Part shown: piece by piece, positions 1 to 11,653 of the stretch
Numbering within the stretch: the stretch's first letter is position 1
How the letters are laid out: every line of letters begins with the position of its first letter
From: Pseudomonas pseudonitroreducens
GTDB taxonomy: Bacteria; Pseudomonadota; Gammaproteobacteria; Pseudomonadales; Pseudomonadaceae
DNA length: 64,000 nt
Direction: 5' to 3'
Assembly: GCF_021603645.1 (NCBI RefSeq)
Contig: NZ_BQHJ01000006.1
Location: forward strand, 186,001 to 250,000
The notes under the pieces: model-generated
What the model saw: only the letters and a program-made list of their open reading frames with translations
What the model was told of the DNA's origin: nothing
Databases searched by the model: none
Position numbers and translations under genes: made by a program

Positions 1-44
1 GGATAACCTGCCGCAGGTCATTCGCCCTGCCGATATACCAAGCT

Positions 45-1013
45 CTACGCAGAGCGCCGCACGCTTCCCGGTGAAACGCCGATACAGCGTTTGAACGCTC
101 GACTGAACGCCGCTTCCGACTGATAGCCAAGCCGCTCGGCCAGCTCTGCCACCGTGATCTCCTGCTCCTGCAGCCAGCTCAGCGCCACGTGCATGCGCCA
201 GCGGGTCACGTAGTGCATCGCCGGCATGCCGACCTTCTCGGCGAAGCGCGCGGCGAAGGCCGAGCGCGACATGGCCGCCGCGCCGGCCAGGGCTGCGAGG
301 CTCCAATCCCGCTCAGGCTCGCGATGGATAAGGCTCAGCGCACGGCCCAACTGCCGGTCCTGCAGGGCGCCGAGCCAGCCGGTCTGCGCCGCCGGGTCCT
401 GCGCGATCCAGGCGCGAATGGCCTGGATCACCAGGATGTCGGCCAGCCGGGTGATCACCGTTTCGCCGCCGGGGCGCATGGCCCGCGCCTCGCTCTCCAT
501 CAGTTGCAGGGTACTCATCAGCCAGTCGTGCTGCGCGGGGTCGCGCACCTGGGCTTGCAGCACCCGTGGCAGCAGGCGCACCAGTTGCAGCGCGGCGGGA
601 TGGTCGAAGCGCACCGCGCCACAGAGCATCGCCGTCGGCTCGCCAGCGCCGCCCTGGCGCAGCACTTCGTAGCGGTCACTGGCGTAGGCGCGTGGCAGGT
701 CGAACAACCCCGTCGCAGGCTCACCCGGCGCACTCACCAAGCGGTGGCCCTCACCGTGGGGCACCAGCACCAGATCGCCCGGCGCCAACCGGCGCGGCTC
801 ATCACCTTCGGCTTCCAGCCAGCATTCGCCCACTGTCAGCACATGGAACATCAGGCACTGCGGCATGGCCGGCAGGTCGAGCCCCCAGGGCGCGCTGAAC
901 TCCGAGCGGCAGTAGAAGGTGCCGCTCATGCGCAGGAAATGCAGGGCCTCGCCCAGGGGATCGGTGGAAACCCAGGCGTCGCTCAGGTCGGCAATGGCGT
1001 CGAGTGCGTTCAT
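45..1013 (-). CDS. AraC/XylS-family transcriptional regulator with cupin sensor domain
   Basis: The 322-residue protein has an N-terminal cupin-type effector domain (roughly residues 20-190, with LVPHGEGHRL near residue 85). The C-terminal 100 residues form the AraC double helix-turn-helix; the second helix pair reads GYQSEAAFSRAFKR, typical of the family. It is transcribed away from the NmrA-like gene at 1182, with a 168-bp shared upstream region, so by the usual pattern it would control that gene; this is inference. The effector is unknown. The ATG at 1013 gives a normal family length. No truncation is seen. Confidence 0.85.
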   Translation of the reverse strand: MNALDAIADLSDAWVSTDPLGEALHFLRMSGTFYCRSEFSAPWGLDLPAMPQCLMFHVLTVGECWLEAEGDEPRRLAPGDLVLVPHGEGHRLVSAPGEPATGLFDLPRAYASDRYEVLRQGGAGEPTAMLCGAVRFDHPAALQLVRLLPRVLQAQVRDPAQHDWLMSTLQLMESEARAMRPGGETVITRLADILVIQAIRAWIAQDPAAQTGWLGALQDRQLGRALSLIHREPERDWSLAALAGAAAMSRSAFAARFAEKVGMPAMHYVTRWRMHVALSWLQEQEITVAELAERLGYQSEAAFSRAFKRCIGVSPGSVRRSA

Positions 1014-1181
1014 GGCCTGGAGACTGGCCCGGCAATTGGGCGGCGTCCAGCATTCCTGGACGAATGAGCATGAAGGACCGACTTTCAGGCATTAACCGTC
1101 CAGTCGTTCAGCAGGAAACTGAGCCCAGGCCAACGAACCTGCGGCGGGCGCCGCGGGGCGGCCAGCAACGAGGACAGCATC

Positions 1182-2075
1182 ATGATCAGCGTAATGGGAG
1201 CCACCGGGCGCACCGGTTCGAGAATCTGCCAGACCCTGCTGGAGGCCGGCGTGCCCGTCCGCGCGCTCGGCCGCAACGCCGAGCGCCTGGCGCCGCTGGC
1301 GGCTGCCGGCGCGCAGATCGCCGTGGGCGAACCGCATGATGCCGCCTTCCTCGGCCAGGCCTTCCGTGGTGCCGAGGCGGTCTACACCCTGCTCGCCTAC
1401 GGCCCGGACACTGAGGACTACCTCCATCAGCAGGCGGCCCAGGGCGAGGCGATCCTCGCCGCCATCCGCAGCAGCGGCGTGCGCCGGGTGGTGTTCCTGA
1501 GCAGCGTGGGCGCCGAGGTGCCCTCCGGCACGGGGCCGATCATCAGCATGCACGACCAGGAACAGCGTCTGCTGCAGTTGCCGCCGGCGGTGAGCGTGCT
1601 GATGCTGCGCTCCGGCGCGCTGTTCGAGAACCTGTATGGCGCACTGGAGATCGTCCGTGCCTACGCCTGCTACAGCGACGCCGTGGCGCCAGATGTAGCG
1701 GTGCCGATGGTCGCCACGCAGGATGTCGCCGATGCCGCCAGCCGCGCCCTGCTCGACCGTGACTGGCAGGGCCGCGTGACCCGTGAAGTGCTCGGCCAGC
1801 GTGATATCAGCTACGCCGAGGCGACCCGGCTGCTGGGCACGGCCATCGGCCGGCCGGACCTGCCTTACGTGCCGGTGTCGTCGCAGGAGTTGGCCGTGGC
1901 GCTGCAGGAGGCGGGTTGCTCTGCCAGCGTCGCCGCCTGCTACGCCGAACTGGCCGAGGCAATCAGCAGCGGGCGGGTTCGGGCGCAGGAGGCGCGCACG
2001 CCGGCCAATACCACGGCGACGCGCTTCGAGGACTTCGCCCTCGCCTGGGCCGAGGCCTATCGAGCCTTGCCGTAA
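1182..2075 (+). CDS. NmrA-like NAD(P)-binding protein (atypical SDR)
   Basis: The 297-residue protein opens with a Rossmann nucleotide-binding motif, ISVMGATGRTGSRI (GxxGxxG), followed by the NmrA/NAD(P)H-binding fold. Related proteins are quinone oxidoreductase-like or redox-sensing SDRs that may or may not be catalytic. The substrate cannot be told from sequence. The ATG at 1182 follows a GAGGAC ribosome-binding site. It is divergent from the AraC regulator at 45-1013 and is probably its target. It is cytoplasmic, with no signal or membrane segment. Confidence 0.8.
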   Translation: MISVMGATGRTGSRICQTLLEAGVPVRALGRNAERLAPLAAAGAQIAVGEPHDAAFLGQAFRGAEAVYTLLAYGPDTEDYLHQQAAQGEAILAAIRSSGVRRVVFLSSVGAEVPSGTGPIISMHDQEQRLLQLPPAVSVLMLRSGALFENLYGALEIVRAYACYSDAVAPDVAVPMVATQDVADAASRALLDRDWQGRVTREVLGQRDISYAEATRLLGTAIGRPDLPYVPVSSQELAVALQEAGCSASVAACYAELAEAISSGRVRAQEARTPANTTATRFEDFALAWAEAYRALP

Positions 2076-2194
2076 GACAGCGCCGCCAGTCTGGCAACAT
2101 AATTTCCTACAAATATCTCGGAAGGCTCCGATGAATTTGGCGTTGGTCCGCTGTCTAGAGTACTCGCCCATTTGCAAACGGCCGGACCACCGCC

Positions 2195-2437
2195 ATGAAC
2201 CACGCTTCCGACAGTCTCTGGGTCGATGTGGAGACCTGGTCTCCCTATCGTCCGCAACGCATCCTCCACGGCCGCATCAGCCGCGAGGACTACCTCGCCC
2301 TGCGCGATGGCCGCGCGCCCTTCGAGGTGCGCCTGGGCGACTGCCAGAGCCGCCACTGCCCCACCGGCCCGGTGCAGGACCTGTTCCTCAGCGGCACGCA
2401 CATCCTCAATGTCACCCCAGCCGAGCGGGTGGCCTGA
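2195..2437 (+). CDS. Small hypothetical protein, paralog A of a tandem pair
   Basis: This 80-residue protein is not recognised. It aligns with the next gene over most of its length: both share G-x-IS-x(2)-DY-x-AL, a VRL-x-DCQS core, then a P-x(2)-DLFL segment followed by an IL near the C-terminus. Conservation at protein level between two adjacent copies supports both being real genes. It is acidic, with no signal peptide or membrane segment. The ribosome-binding site before ATG 2195 is weak, so the start is uncertain. Confidence 0.55.
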   Translation: MNHASDSLWVDVETWSPYRPQRILHGRISREDYLALRDGRAPFEVRLGDCQSRHCPTGPVQDLFLSGTHILNVTPAERVA

Positions 2438-2545
2438 AGTACCGGGGATAGTCCCACAGGCCATTCAGAGGAACCTGACAGAGGCCGTACAGGACCGACG
2501 TTAAGGTCTGCCACCTCTTCTCACTTTCGGTGGAGCGACGTGGCA

Positions 2546-2803
2546 ATGAACGAGCATCTCAAGGTCGAAGTCGTGGTTCGCGCGCATAACCGCGAGTCCT
2601 CTGTGCTTCAGGGCTGGATCAGCCAGGGCGACTACCGCGCGTTGTGTAGCGGCCACGCTCCCGGCGTCGTGCGCCTGAACGACTGCCAGTCGGACTCGGG
2701 CTTCGTCCAGCGGCCGGAAGATCTGTTCCTGCGCAGCGCCTATATCCTCAGCATCGAGGTCCTCGACCGCCTGCCGCCGTCTCAGTCGGCCATGCCGCGA
2801 TAG
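2546..2803 (+). CDS. Small hypothetical protein, paralog B of a tandem pair
   Basis: This 85-residue protein is the paralog of the gene at 2195, with the same DYRAL, VRLNDCQS and DLFL blocks. The ATG at 2546 is preferred over the GTG at 2540 because GGAG at 2532-2535 is better spaced for it. Its last 22 bases overlap the end of the convergent methyltransferase gene (2782-3399). Function is unknown; the pair looks like a gene duplication followed by divergence. Confidence 0.55.
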   Translation: MNEHLKVEVVVRAHNRESSVLQGWISQGDYRALCSGHAPGVVRLNDCQSDSGFVQRPEDLFLRSAYILSIEVLDRLPPSQSAMPR

Positions 2804-3399
2804 ACGTAGGTCATCGGGCGCGGCCCCGGCAGGTAGTCCTGGATCAGTTCGCGCAGGTTGAAACCGCCGGACTCGATCAGCGCCGGCATGTCGCGGTCCA
2901 GGTGACAGCCGCCCGCCAGCGGCTTCCATACCGGCGTCAGCCGCTGCTGCCAGGCGCGCACACCGGCATCCGGCGCCAGGCCGTGCTCGCAGAAGAGGAA
3001 TTCGCCGCCGGGCTTGAGCACCCGGCGCATTTCCTTCAGTGCTGCCTCCGCGTCGGGAATGCTGCAGAGGGTGAAAGTACAGACGATGCTGTCGAAGCTG
3101 CCGGCGTCGGCGCGGATCTGCCCCAGCTCCAGTGCCACCATCTCCACGGGAATGGCGATCGCCTCGGCGCGATGGCGGGCGAGCTTCTGCATCTGTGCCG
3201 CCGGGTCGACGCCGACGATTGTCGACACTTTCGCCGGATCGTAGAACGACAGGTTCAGCCCGGTGCCCATGCCGATCTCCAACACCCGCCCGTGCGCACG
3301 GGGCACCAACAGCGAACGCTGCTTCATCACATCGCCCATGCCGCAGGCGAAGTCGATCAAGCGCGGCAATGCGTGGCGGTCATACCAGCTTCTGATCAC
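2782..3399 (-). CDS. Class I SAM-dependent methyltransferase, METTL7-like
   Basis: The 205-residue protein has motif I RVLEIGMGTGLNL (SAM-binding glycine loop), an acidic post-I residue in VGVDP, and CTFTLCSIPD followed by RRVLKPGGEF, all typical of the UbiE/METTL7-like methyltransferase group. The GTG at 3399 was chosen because AGGAGGAAG lies just upstream; this trims a longer open frame. It overlaps the end of the membrane-protein gene by 20 bases, so the two are probably co-transcribed. The acceptor is unknown. P. aeruginosa has a phospholipid methyltransferase gene (pmtA) beside its propionate cluster, so a lipid acceptor is possible, but the sequence does not prove it. Confidence 0.75.
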   Translation of the reverse strand: MIRSWYDRHALPRLIDFACGMGDVMKQRSLLVPRAHGRVLEIGMGTGLNLSFYDPAKVSTIVGVDPAAQMQKLARHRAEAIAIPVEMVALELGQIRADAGSFDSIVCTFTLCSIPDAEAALKEMRRVLKPGGEFLFCEHGLAPDAGVRAWQQRLTPVWKPLAGGCHLDRDMPALIESGGFNLRELIQDYLPGPRPMTYVYRGMAD

Positions 3400-3814
3400 G
3401 CGTCTTCCTCCAGGCCAGCAGGCCCCATCCCCCCAGATAGAAAGCAGCCGCGAGCAGCAACGGTCGATGACACAGCTCGGCCACTTCCAGTGCCAGCTCG
3501 GCAAGCGTGTAAGTACTCCAGCTCGCCACGCGGCTGTCATACACACAAAGATCGACCCAGAACCAACCGACCAGGGCAAAACCGGACGACAGGCCGACGC
3601 GCCAGCCGCGGCGCCAGCTCATCGGCCACGCCAGCAGCCCGATGAACACCGCCCAGAACAGCAGCAACGGCATCATTTCAGCGGAAATGCTTCGGTCAGC
3701 CATGTCGGCAGGCAGGTTTTCCCCATAGGCACGCAATGCCCAGAAGCCCTGCAGCCATCCCAGCGCCAGAAACCCGAGGGTGCTGGCAGCGACTCGTCCA
3801 ACGCGTTCCTTCAC
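3380..3814 (-). CDS. Small integral membrane protein, unknown function
   Basis: About 144 residues with four likely membrane segments (around TLGFLALGWLQGFWAL, LLLFWAVFIGLLAW, GFALVGWFWVDLCVY and LLAAAFYLGGWGLLAW). The GTG at 3814 preceded by AGGGAAG is the likely start; the frame stays open upstream to 3901 but that part is not membrane-like. It sits directly before, and overlaps, the METTL7-like methyltransferase, suggesting a two-gene unit. I do not recognise the family. Confidence 0.55.
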   Translation of the reverse strand: MKERVGRVAASTLGFLALGWLQGFWALRAYGENLPADMADRSISAEMMPLLLFWAVFIGLLAWPMSWRRGWRVGLSSGFALVGWFWVDLCVYDSRVASWSTYTLAELALEVAELCHRPLLLAAAFYLGGWGLLAWRKTRDQKLV

Positions 3815-3923
3815 CTGAATTGCCTTCCCTGAGCCAGCCAGCGCAAACGCATACTCGCAGAACCCGGGCGCTGCGTCTTGCGGCGATGAACCCGCACGCA
3901 TAAGCCGGGTAGCTCATTAGACG

Positions 3924-4006
3924 ATTGTCGACAATTCATCAGATCTTCATTGACCGAAGGCTTTTCCAGGGGTAGCTTTCGCCGCACACCAAGAAGATTG
4001 TCGACA
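3924..4006. promoter_or_regulatory. Two TTGTCGACA operator-like sites before the prp regulator
   Basis: A perfect 12-bp palindrome, ATTGTCGACAAT, lies at 3924-3935, and a second copy of ten of these bases (ATTGTCGACA) lies at 3997-4006, three bases before the regulator's ATG. The pattern fits the TnGTnnnACnA consensus bound by FCD-type GntR proteins. The second copy sits at the ribosome-binding region, so binding there would block the regulator's own operon. Autoregulation is inferred. Confidence 0.6.
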
Positions 4007-4008
4007 CC

Positions 4009-4731
4009 ATGAGCGATAGCCTGATTCTGCCCACCCCCGCCAGCGACGACGGCGAGACCCTCTCGGAACACGTGTTCCGCAAGATCCAGTCGGCCATCGT
4101 CAAGGGTGACATCGCCCCCGGCAGCAAGATTTCCGAGCCGGAGCTGGCGCGCACCTATGGCATCAGCCGCGGCCCGCTGCGCGAGGCGATCCACCGCCTG
4201 GAAGGCCAGAAGCTGCTGGTGCGCGTACCGCACGTCGGTGCACGGGTCGTCTCGCTCAGCCATGAGGAGCTGCTGGAGCTCTACGAGATCCGCGAGTCCC
4301 TCGAAGGCATGGCCTGCCGCCTGGCGGCCGAGCGCATGACGCCGGCCGAGATCGATGAGCTGCGCCGGGTGCTCGACACCCACGAGCGCGACGAAGCCTT
4401 CCAGGCCGGCCGTGGCTATTACCAGCAGGAAGGCGACTACGACTTCCACTACCGGATCATCCAGGGCAGCGGCAACCGCACCCTCACCCGCATGCTCTGC
4501 GGCGAGCTGTACCAGTTGGTACGCATGTATCGCCTGCAGTTCTCGGCGACGCCCAACCGGCCGCGCCAGGCCTTCGCCGAACACCACCGGATTCTCGATG
4601 CCATCGCCGATCGTGACGGCGAACTGGCCGAGTTGCTGATGCGCCGTCACATCGGCGCCTCGAAACGCAATATGGAGCGCCATTACCTGGACGCCCAAGC
4701 CAAGACAGCCAACGAACGAGGTGAACAATGA
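4009..4731 (+). CDS. GntR/FCD-family regulator of the methylcitrate cluster
   Basis: The 240-residue protein has an N-terminal winged HTH (residues about 20-85, with [15 protein letters not shown]) and a C-terminal all-helical FCD ligand domain whose metal/ligand residues include the histidines around residues 145-225. It is the first gene of the prp operon and overlaps prpB by ATGA. Pseudomonas methylcitrate clusters normally start with such a GntR gene, in contrast to the sigma-54 PrpR of enterics. The likely inducer is 2-methylcitrate or a related intermediate (inference). Confidence 0.85.
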   Translation: MSDSLILPTPASDDGETLSEHVFRKIQSAIVKGDIAPGSKISEPELARTYGISRGPLREAIHRLEGQKLLVRVPHVGARVVSLSHEELLELYEIRESLEGMACRLAAERMTPAEIDELRRVLDTHERDEAFQAGRGYYQQEGDYDFHYRIIQGSGNRTLTRMLCGELYQLVRMYRLQFSATPNRPRQAFAEHHRILDAIADRDGELAELLMRRHIGASKRNMERHYLDAQAKTANERGEQ

Positions 4732-5615
4732 GCTACAAGACCGCCGGCCAACGTTTCCGCGACGCCCTTGCCGAAGAAAAGCCGCTGCAGGTGATCGGCG
4801 CGATCAACGCCAACCACGCGCTGCTGGCCAAGCGCGCCGGCTTCAAGGCCATCTACCTCTCCGGTGGCGGCGTGGCAGCGGGTTCCCTCGGCCTGCCGGA
4901 CCTGGGCATCAACACCCTGGATGACGTGCTCACCGACGTACGTCGCATCACCGACGTCTGCGACCTGCCGCTGCTGGTGGACATCGACACCGGCTTCGGC
5001 CCCAGCGCCTTCAACATCGAGCGCACGGTGAAGGCCCTGATCAAGGCCGGCGCTGCTGCCGCGCACATCGAGGACCAGGTCGGCGCCAAGCGTTGCGGCC
5101 ACCGTCCGGGCAAGGAAATCGTCTCCACCCAGGAGATGGTCGACCGCGTGAAGTCCGCCGCCAACGCCAAGACCGACCCGAACTTCTTCCTGATCGCCCG
5201 CACCGACGCCATCCAGGCCGAAGGCGTGGACGCCGCCATAGAGCGCTGCCAGCGCTACGTCGAGGCCGGCGCCGATGCGATCTTCGCCGAAGCCGCCTAC
5301 GACCTGCCGACCTACAAGCGCTTCGTCGACGCGCTGAACGTGCCGATCCTGGCCAACATCACCGAATTCGGCGCCACCCCGCTGTTCACCCGCGACGAGC
5401 TGGCCTCGGTCGGCGTGGCCATCCAGCTCTACCCGCTGTCGGCCTTCCGCGCCGCCAACAAGGCCGCCGAAGCCGTGTACACCGCGATCCGCGAGGAAGG
5501 CCATCAGCAGAACGTGATCGAGCTGATGCAGACCCGCGCCGAGCTGTACGACCGCATCGGCTACCACGCCTTCGAGCAGAAGCTCGACGCGCTGTTCGCC
5601 GCCGGCAAGAAGTAA
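4728..5615 (+). CDS. prpB: 2-methylisocitrate lyase PrpB
   Basis: The 295-residue enzyme of the isocitrate lyase/PEP mutase superfamily cleaves 2-methylisocitrate to pyruvate and succinate, the last step of the methylcitrate cycle. The catalytic loop KRCGH is present with Cys123, and VDIDTGFG carries the Mg-binding aspartates. Length matches the family. The start overlaps the regulator stop (ATGA) behind GAGGTG, so translation is probably coupled. Confidence 0.95.
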   Translation: MSYKTAGQRFRDALAEEKPLQVIGAINANHALLAKRAGFKAIYLSGGGVAAGSLGLPDLGINTLDDVLTDVRRITDVCDLPLLVDIDTGFGPSAFNIERTVKALIKAGAAAAHIEDQVGAKRCGHRPGKEIVSTQEMVDRVKSAANAKTDPNFFLIARTDAIQAEGVDAAIERCQRYVEAGADAIFAEAAYDLPTYKRFVDALNVPILANITEFGATPLFTRDELASVGVAIQLYPLSAFRAANKAAEAVYTAIREEGHQQNVIELMQTRAELYDRIGYHAFEQKLDALFAAGKK

Positions 5616-5633
5616 GCGAGCCTGTACAAACCG

Positions 5634-5762
5634 TAGGGTGCATAGCGCCATCGGCGTTATCCACCTTTGGCAACGGCGGCGGATAACGCTTTGCGTTATT
5701 CGCCCTACGCCAGAACCTGAACCACCGTAGGGCGCATAACGCCACAGGCGTTATCCGCCACA
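5634..5762. repeat. Intergenic palindromic repeats, GTAGGGCG/GTTATCCGCC family
   Basis: The 222-bp prpB-prpC gap contains a first unit running from GTAGGGTGCAT (5634) to GTTATTCGCCCTACG (5706) and a partial second unit, GTAGGGCGCATAACGCC to GGCGTTATCCGCC (about 5729-5760). The two ends of the first unit are inverted repeats of each other. The same family recurs at 48.9, 49.9, 59.2 and 59.4 kb and partially at 1-35 and 16.2 kb. Confidence 0.7.
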
Positions 5763-5837
5763 CCAGATTCGAACCGACCGCACGGCCAATGTCGGCGGAA
5801 CAAGAACAAGCAACCGGATTTGATGAGGAGACACGCG

Positions 5838-6998
5838 ATGAGCGCTACCGCAGAAACCACCACCGCCTTCAAACCCAAGAAGTCCGTGGCCCTGAGTGGC
5901 ACCGCCGCTGGCAACACCGCCCTGTGCACCGTCGGCCGCACCGGCAACGACCTGCACTACCGTGGCTATGACGTCCTGGATTTCGCCAACCGCTGCGACT
6001 TCGAGGAAATCGCCCACCTGCTGGTCCACGGCAAGCTGCCCAACGTCGCCGAACTGGCTGGCTACAAGGCCAAGCTGAAAGCCCTGCGCGGCCTGCCGGC
6101 CGGCGTCAAGGCCGCCCTGGAGACCCTGCCGCCGTCGGCGCACCCGATGGACGTGATGCGCACCGCCGTGTCCGTGCTCGGCTGCCTGTCGCCGGAGAAG
6201 GACGACCACAACCATCCGGGCGCCCGTGACATCGCCGACAAGCTGATGGCTTCGCTGGGCTCGGCGCTGCTCTACTGGTACCACTTCAGCCACAACGGCA
6301 AGCGCATCGACGTCGAGACCGACGACGACTCCATCGGCGGTCACTTCCTGCACCTGCTGCACGGGCAGAAGCCGCGCGAGTCCTGGGTGCGCGCCATGCA
6401 CACCTCGCTGAACCTGTACGCCGAGCACGAATTCAACGCTTCGACCTTCACCTCCCGGGTGATCGCCGGCACCGGTTCGGACATCTACTCCTGCATCGCC
6501 GGCGCCATCGGCGCGCTGCGCGGCCCGAAACACGGCGGCGCCAACGAGGTGGCCTTCGAGATCCAGAAGCGCTACGACAACCCGGATGAAGCCGAGGCCG
6601 ACATCCGTGCCCGCGTCGAGCGCAAGGAAGTGGTGATCGGCTTCGGTCACCCGGTCTACACCGTGTCCGACCCGCGCAACAAGGTGATCAAGGAAGTCGC
6701 CCAGCAGCTGTCGAACGAGCAGTCGAACACCAAGATGTACGACATCGCCGAGCGCCTGGAGACCATCATGTGGGACATCAAGAAGATGTTCCCCAACCTC
6801 GATTGGTTCAGCGCCGTGAGCTACCACATGATGGGCGTGCCCACCGCGATGTTCACCCCGCTGTTCGTCATCGCCCGCACCGCCGGCTGGTCCGCCCACG
6901 TCATCGAGCAACGCATCGACGGCAAGATCATCCGCCCGAGCGCCAACTACACAGGCCCTGAAGACCTGAAGTTCGTGCCGCTCAAGGACCGCAAATAG
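5838..6998 (+). CDS. prpC: 2-methylcitrate synthase PrpC
   Basis: The 386-residue citrate-synthase-family enzyme condenses propionyl-CoA with oxaloacetate. It has the family blocks GPKHGGANE (catalytic His), GFGHPVYT (second catalytic His region) and a C-terminal R-P-S-A-N-Y-T-G segment. ATG 5838 follows GAGGAGA at 5825-5831, which rules out the upstream in-frame starts. It is short and compact, like Gram-negative PrpC rather than GltA. Confidence 0.95.
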   Translation: MSATAETTTAFKPKKSVALSGTAAGNTALCTVGRTGNDLHYRGYDVLDFANRCDFEEIAHLLVHGKLPNVAELAGYKAKLKALRGLPAGVKAALETLPPSAHPMDVMRTAVSVLGCLSPEKDDHNHPGARDIADKLMASLGSALLYWYHFSHNGKRIDVETDDDSIGGHFLHLLHGQKPRESWVRAMHTSLNLYAEHEFNASTFTSRVIAGTGSDIYSCIAGAIGALRGPKHGGANEVAFEIQKRYDNPDEAEADIRARVERKEVVIGFGHPVYTVSDPRNKVIKEVAQQLSNEQSNTKMYDIAERLETIMWDIKKMFPNLDWFSAVSYHMMGVPTAMFTPLFVIARTAGWSAHVIEQRIDGKIIRPSANYTGPEDLKFVPLKDRK

Positions 6999-7015
6999 CC
7001 TTCCTGGATAACAAC

Positions 7016-9637
<2,622 letters not shown>

Positions 9638-9644
9638 TGTAACC

Positions 9645-9666
9645 GCCGGCCCGCTCGCGGGCCGGC
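9645..9666. terminator. Strong hairpin after acnD, no U-tract
   Basis: GCCGGCCCG and CGGGCCGGC form a perfect 9-bp stem with a CTCG tetraloop directly after the acnD stop. There is no run of T after it, so it may attenuate or stabilise RNA rather than terminate; prpF downstream is expected to be co-transcribed. Confidence 0.45.
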
Positions 9667-9674
9667 ACAACTTC

Positions 9675-9757
9675 TGTAGGAGCGAGCTTGCTCGCGAACC
9701 AAAGTCCGCAGTGAGGCCGTTCGCGAGCAAGGGCTAGGCGCCCCCCTCGTTCCTACA
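9675..9757. repeat. REP-like element, GTAGGAGCGAGCTTGCTCGCGAA family
   Basis: The left end TGTAGGAGCGAG-CTTGCTCGCGAA and the right end TTCGCGAGCAAGGGCTAGGCG...CGTTCCTACA form a long imperfect inverted repeat filling most of the acnD-prpF gap. Other copies are near 22.7, 50.0, 59.1 and 59.5 kb. Confidence 0.75.
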
Positions 9758-9780
9758 ACAAGCACTCAGGATCGAATCCC

Positions 9781-10968
9781 ATGCCCCACGTACCCCAAGT
9801 GAAGATCCCCGCCACCTACATCCGTGGCGGCACCAGCAAGGGCGTGTTCTTCCGCCTGCAGGATTTGCCCGAGCGCTGCCAGGTGCCTGGCGCAGCCCGC
9901 GACAAGCTGTTCATGCGCGTGATCGGCAGCCCCGATCCGTACAGCGCGCACATCGACGGCATGGGCGGCGCGACCTCCAGCACCAGCAAGTGCGTGATCC
10001 TGTCGAAAAGCACCCAGCCGGATCACGACGTCGACTACCTCTACGGGCAGATTTCCATCGACAAGGCCTTCGTCGACTGGAGCGGCAACTGCGGCAACCT
10101 CTCCACCGCTGCCGGCTCCTTCGCCATCCACGCCGGCCTGGTCGATCCGTCGCGCATCCCGGACAACGGCACCTGCGTGGTGCGCATCTGGCAGGCGAAC
10201 ATCCAGAAGACCATCATCGCCCACGTGCCGATCAGCAACGGCCAGGTCCAGGAAACCGGCGACTTCGAGCTGGACGGCGTAACCTTCCCGGCCGCCGAGA
10301 TCGTGCTGGAATTCCTCGATCCGTCCGACGATGGCGAGGAAGGCGGCTCGATGTTCCCCACCGGCAACCTGGTGGACGACCTGGAAGTCCCCGGCATCGG
10401 CACCTTCAAGGCGACCATGATCACCGCCGGCATCCCGACCATTTTCGTCAACGCCCAGGACATCGGCTACACCGGCGCCGAACTGCGCGAAGCGATCAAT
10501 GGCGACCCCGAACAACTGGCGCGCTTCGAGCAATTCCGCATCGCCGGCGCCCTGCGCATGGGCCTGATCAAGACCCCGGAAGAAGCCGCGACCCGCCAGC
10601 ACACGCCGAAGATCGCCTTCGTTGCGCCAGCGAAGGACTACGTCACCTCCAGCGGCAAGCAAGTGCAGGCCGGCGACATCGACCTGCTGGTGCGCGCGCT
10701 GTCCATGGGCAAGCTGCACCACGCCATGATGGGCACCGCGGCCGTGGCCATCGGCACCGCCGCCGCCATTCCCGGCACCCTGGTGAACCTCGCCGCCGGC
10801 GGTGGCGAACGCAGCGCCGTGCGCTTCGGCCACCCCTCCGGCACCCTGCGTGTGGGCGCCGAGGCGAAGCAGGTGAACGGCGAGTGGAGCGTGACCAAGG
10901 CCATTATGAGCCGCAGCTCGCGCATCCTCATGGAAGGCTGGGTACGGGTACCGGGCGATTCGTTCTAA
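9781..10968 (+). CDS. prpF: 2-methylaconitate cis-trans isomerase PrpF
   Basis: The 395-residue protein has the PrpF/diaminopimelate-epimerase-like fold. It isomerises the AcnD product so that aconitase can hydrate it to 2-methylisocitrate. It has the N-terminal ATYIRGGTSKGVFF and SGNCGNLS blocks typical of PrpF. It is the last gene of the cluster; in many pseudomonads prpD follows it, but here the next gene is unrelated and on the other strand. Confidence 0.93.
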   Translation: MPHVPQVKIPATYIRGGTSKGVFFRLQDLPERCQVPGAARDKLFMRVIGSPDPYSAHIDGMGGATSSTSKCVILSKSTQPDHDVDYLYGQISIDKAFVDWSGNCGNLSTAAGSFAIHAGLVDPSRIPDNGTCVVRIWQANIQKTIIAHVPISNGQVQETGDFELDGVTFPAAEIVLEFLDPSDDGEEGGSMFPTGNLVDDLEVPGIGTFKATMITAGIPTIFVNAQDIGYTGAELREAINGDPEQLARFEQFRIAGALRMGLIKTPEEAATRQHTPKIAFVAPAKDYVTSSGKQVQAGDIDLLVRALSMGKLHHAMMGTAAVAIGTAAAIPGTLVNLAAGGGERSAVRFGHPSGTLRVGAEAKQVNGEWSVTKAIMSRSSRILMEGWVRVPGDSF

Positions 10969-10993
10969 AGGCGGCTTCAAGCGGTAGGCTTCA

Positions 10994-11036
10994 GGCGGCA
11001 GGCAAAGCTCTTGCCTGTAGCCTGTAGCCTGCCGCC
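10994..11036. terminator. Hairpin in the short prpF / LON-protein gap
   Basis: GGCGGCAGGC (10994-11003) and GCCTGCCGCC (11027-11036) are perfect inverted repeats separated by 23 bases between two convergent genes. They could act as a bidirectional transcription barrier. No U-tract follows, so the call is tentative. Confidence 0.4.
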
Positions 11037-11042
11037 CCAATC

Positions 11043-11633
11043 TCAGGCGACGAAATCGCCCTGCAGCTGCTCCAGCAACACCTGAATGCGCGCCAGGCGC
11101 ACGGTGGGATCGTCCATCTCCAGCAATACCTGCTTCTGGTCACGTTCGAAGGGCAGCAGATAGGCGAGCTGGCAGGCCAGGGCCTGCTGGCCATTCACCT
11201 CGCCGCCCATCTCCAGGGCGGAAACCATCGGGTGCATGGACAGCGCTTCGAGCAGCGCGGCGAGGTCATCGTGCTCCTTGGTCAGCGGCTGGTCGGGTTG
11301 CTCGTCCAGCCATTCCACTTCAGCCACCGTCAACTGGTCTGGCTGCACGTTCGCCGAGAGCACGCGGAAGCGCCGTCCGCCTTCGACACGGATGCCCAGC
11401 AGGCCGTTGGACTGCTGCTTCCAGTCCTTGATGTGAGCTTCGCAGCCCACCAGGCTATAGCGCTCCGGCGCGTCGCCGACTTCCTCACCCTCGACGATGG
11501 CCACCACACCGAACCCGCCGTTCTGCTTCATGCAGCGGCCGATCATGTCCAGGTAGCGCGCCTCGAAGATCTGCAGGTCGAGGCGGCAGCCGGGGAACAG
11601 CACGGTATTGAGGGGGAAGAGCGGAAAACTCAT
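11043..11633 (-). CDS. LON peptidase substrate-binding-domain protein
   Basis: The 196-residue stand-alone LON N-terminal domain starts FPLFPLNTVLFPGCRLDLQI, the family signature. It lacks the AAA+ and Ser-Lys protease domains of Lon, so it is not a protease. Such proteins are widespread in Pseudomonas, with role unknown. ATG 11633 behind GGGAG is preferred over an ATG 12 bases upstream that has no ribosome-binding site. Confidence 0.85.
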   Translation of the reverse strand: MSFPLFPLNTVLFPGCRLDLQIFEARYLDMIGRCMKQNGGFGVVAIVEGEEVGDAPERYSLVGCEAHIKDWKQQSNGLLGIRVEGGRRFRVLSANVQPDQLTVAEVEWLDEQPDQPLTKEHDDLAALLEALSMHPMVSALEMGGEVNGQQALACQLAYLLPFERDQKQVLLEMDDPTVRLARIQVLLEQLQGDFVA

Positions 11634-11653
11634 GGATACTCCCATTTTCGATC

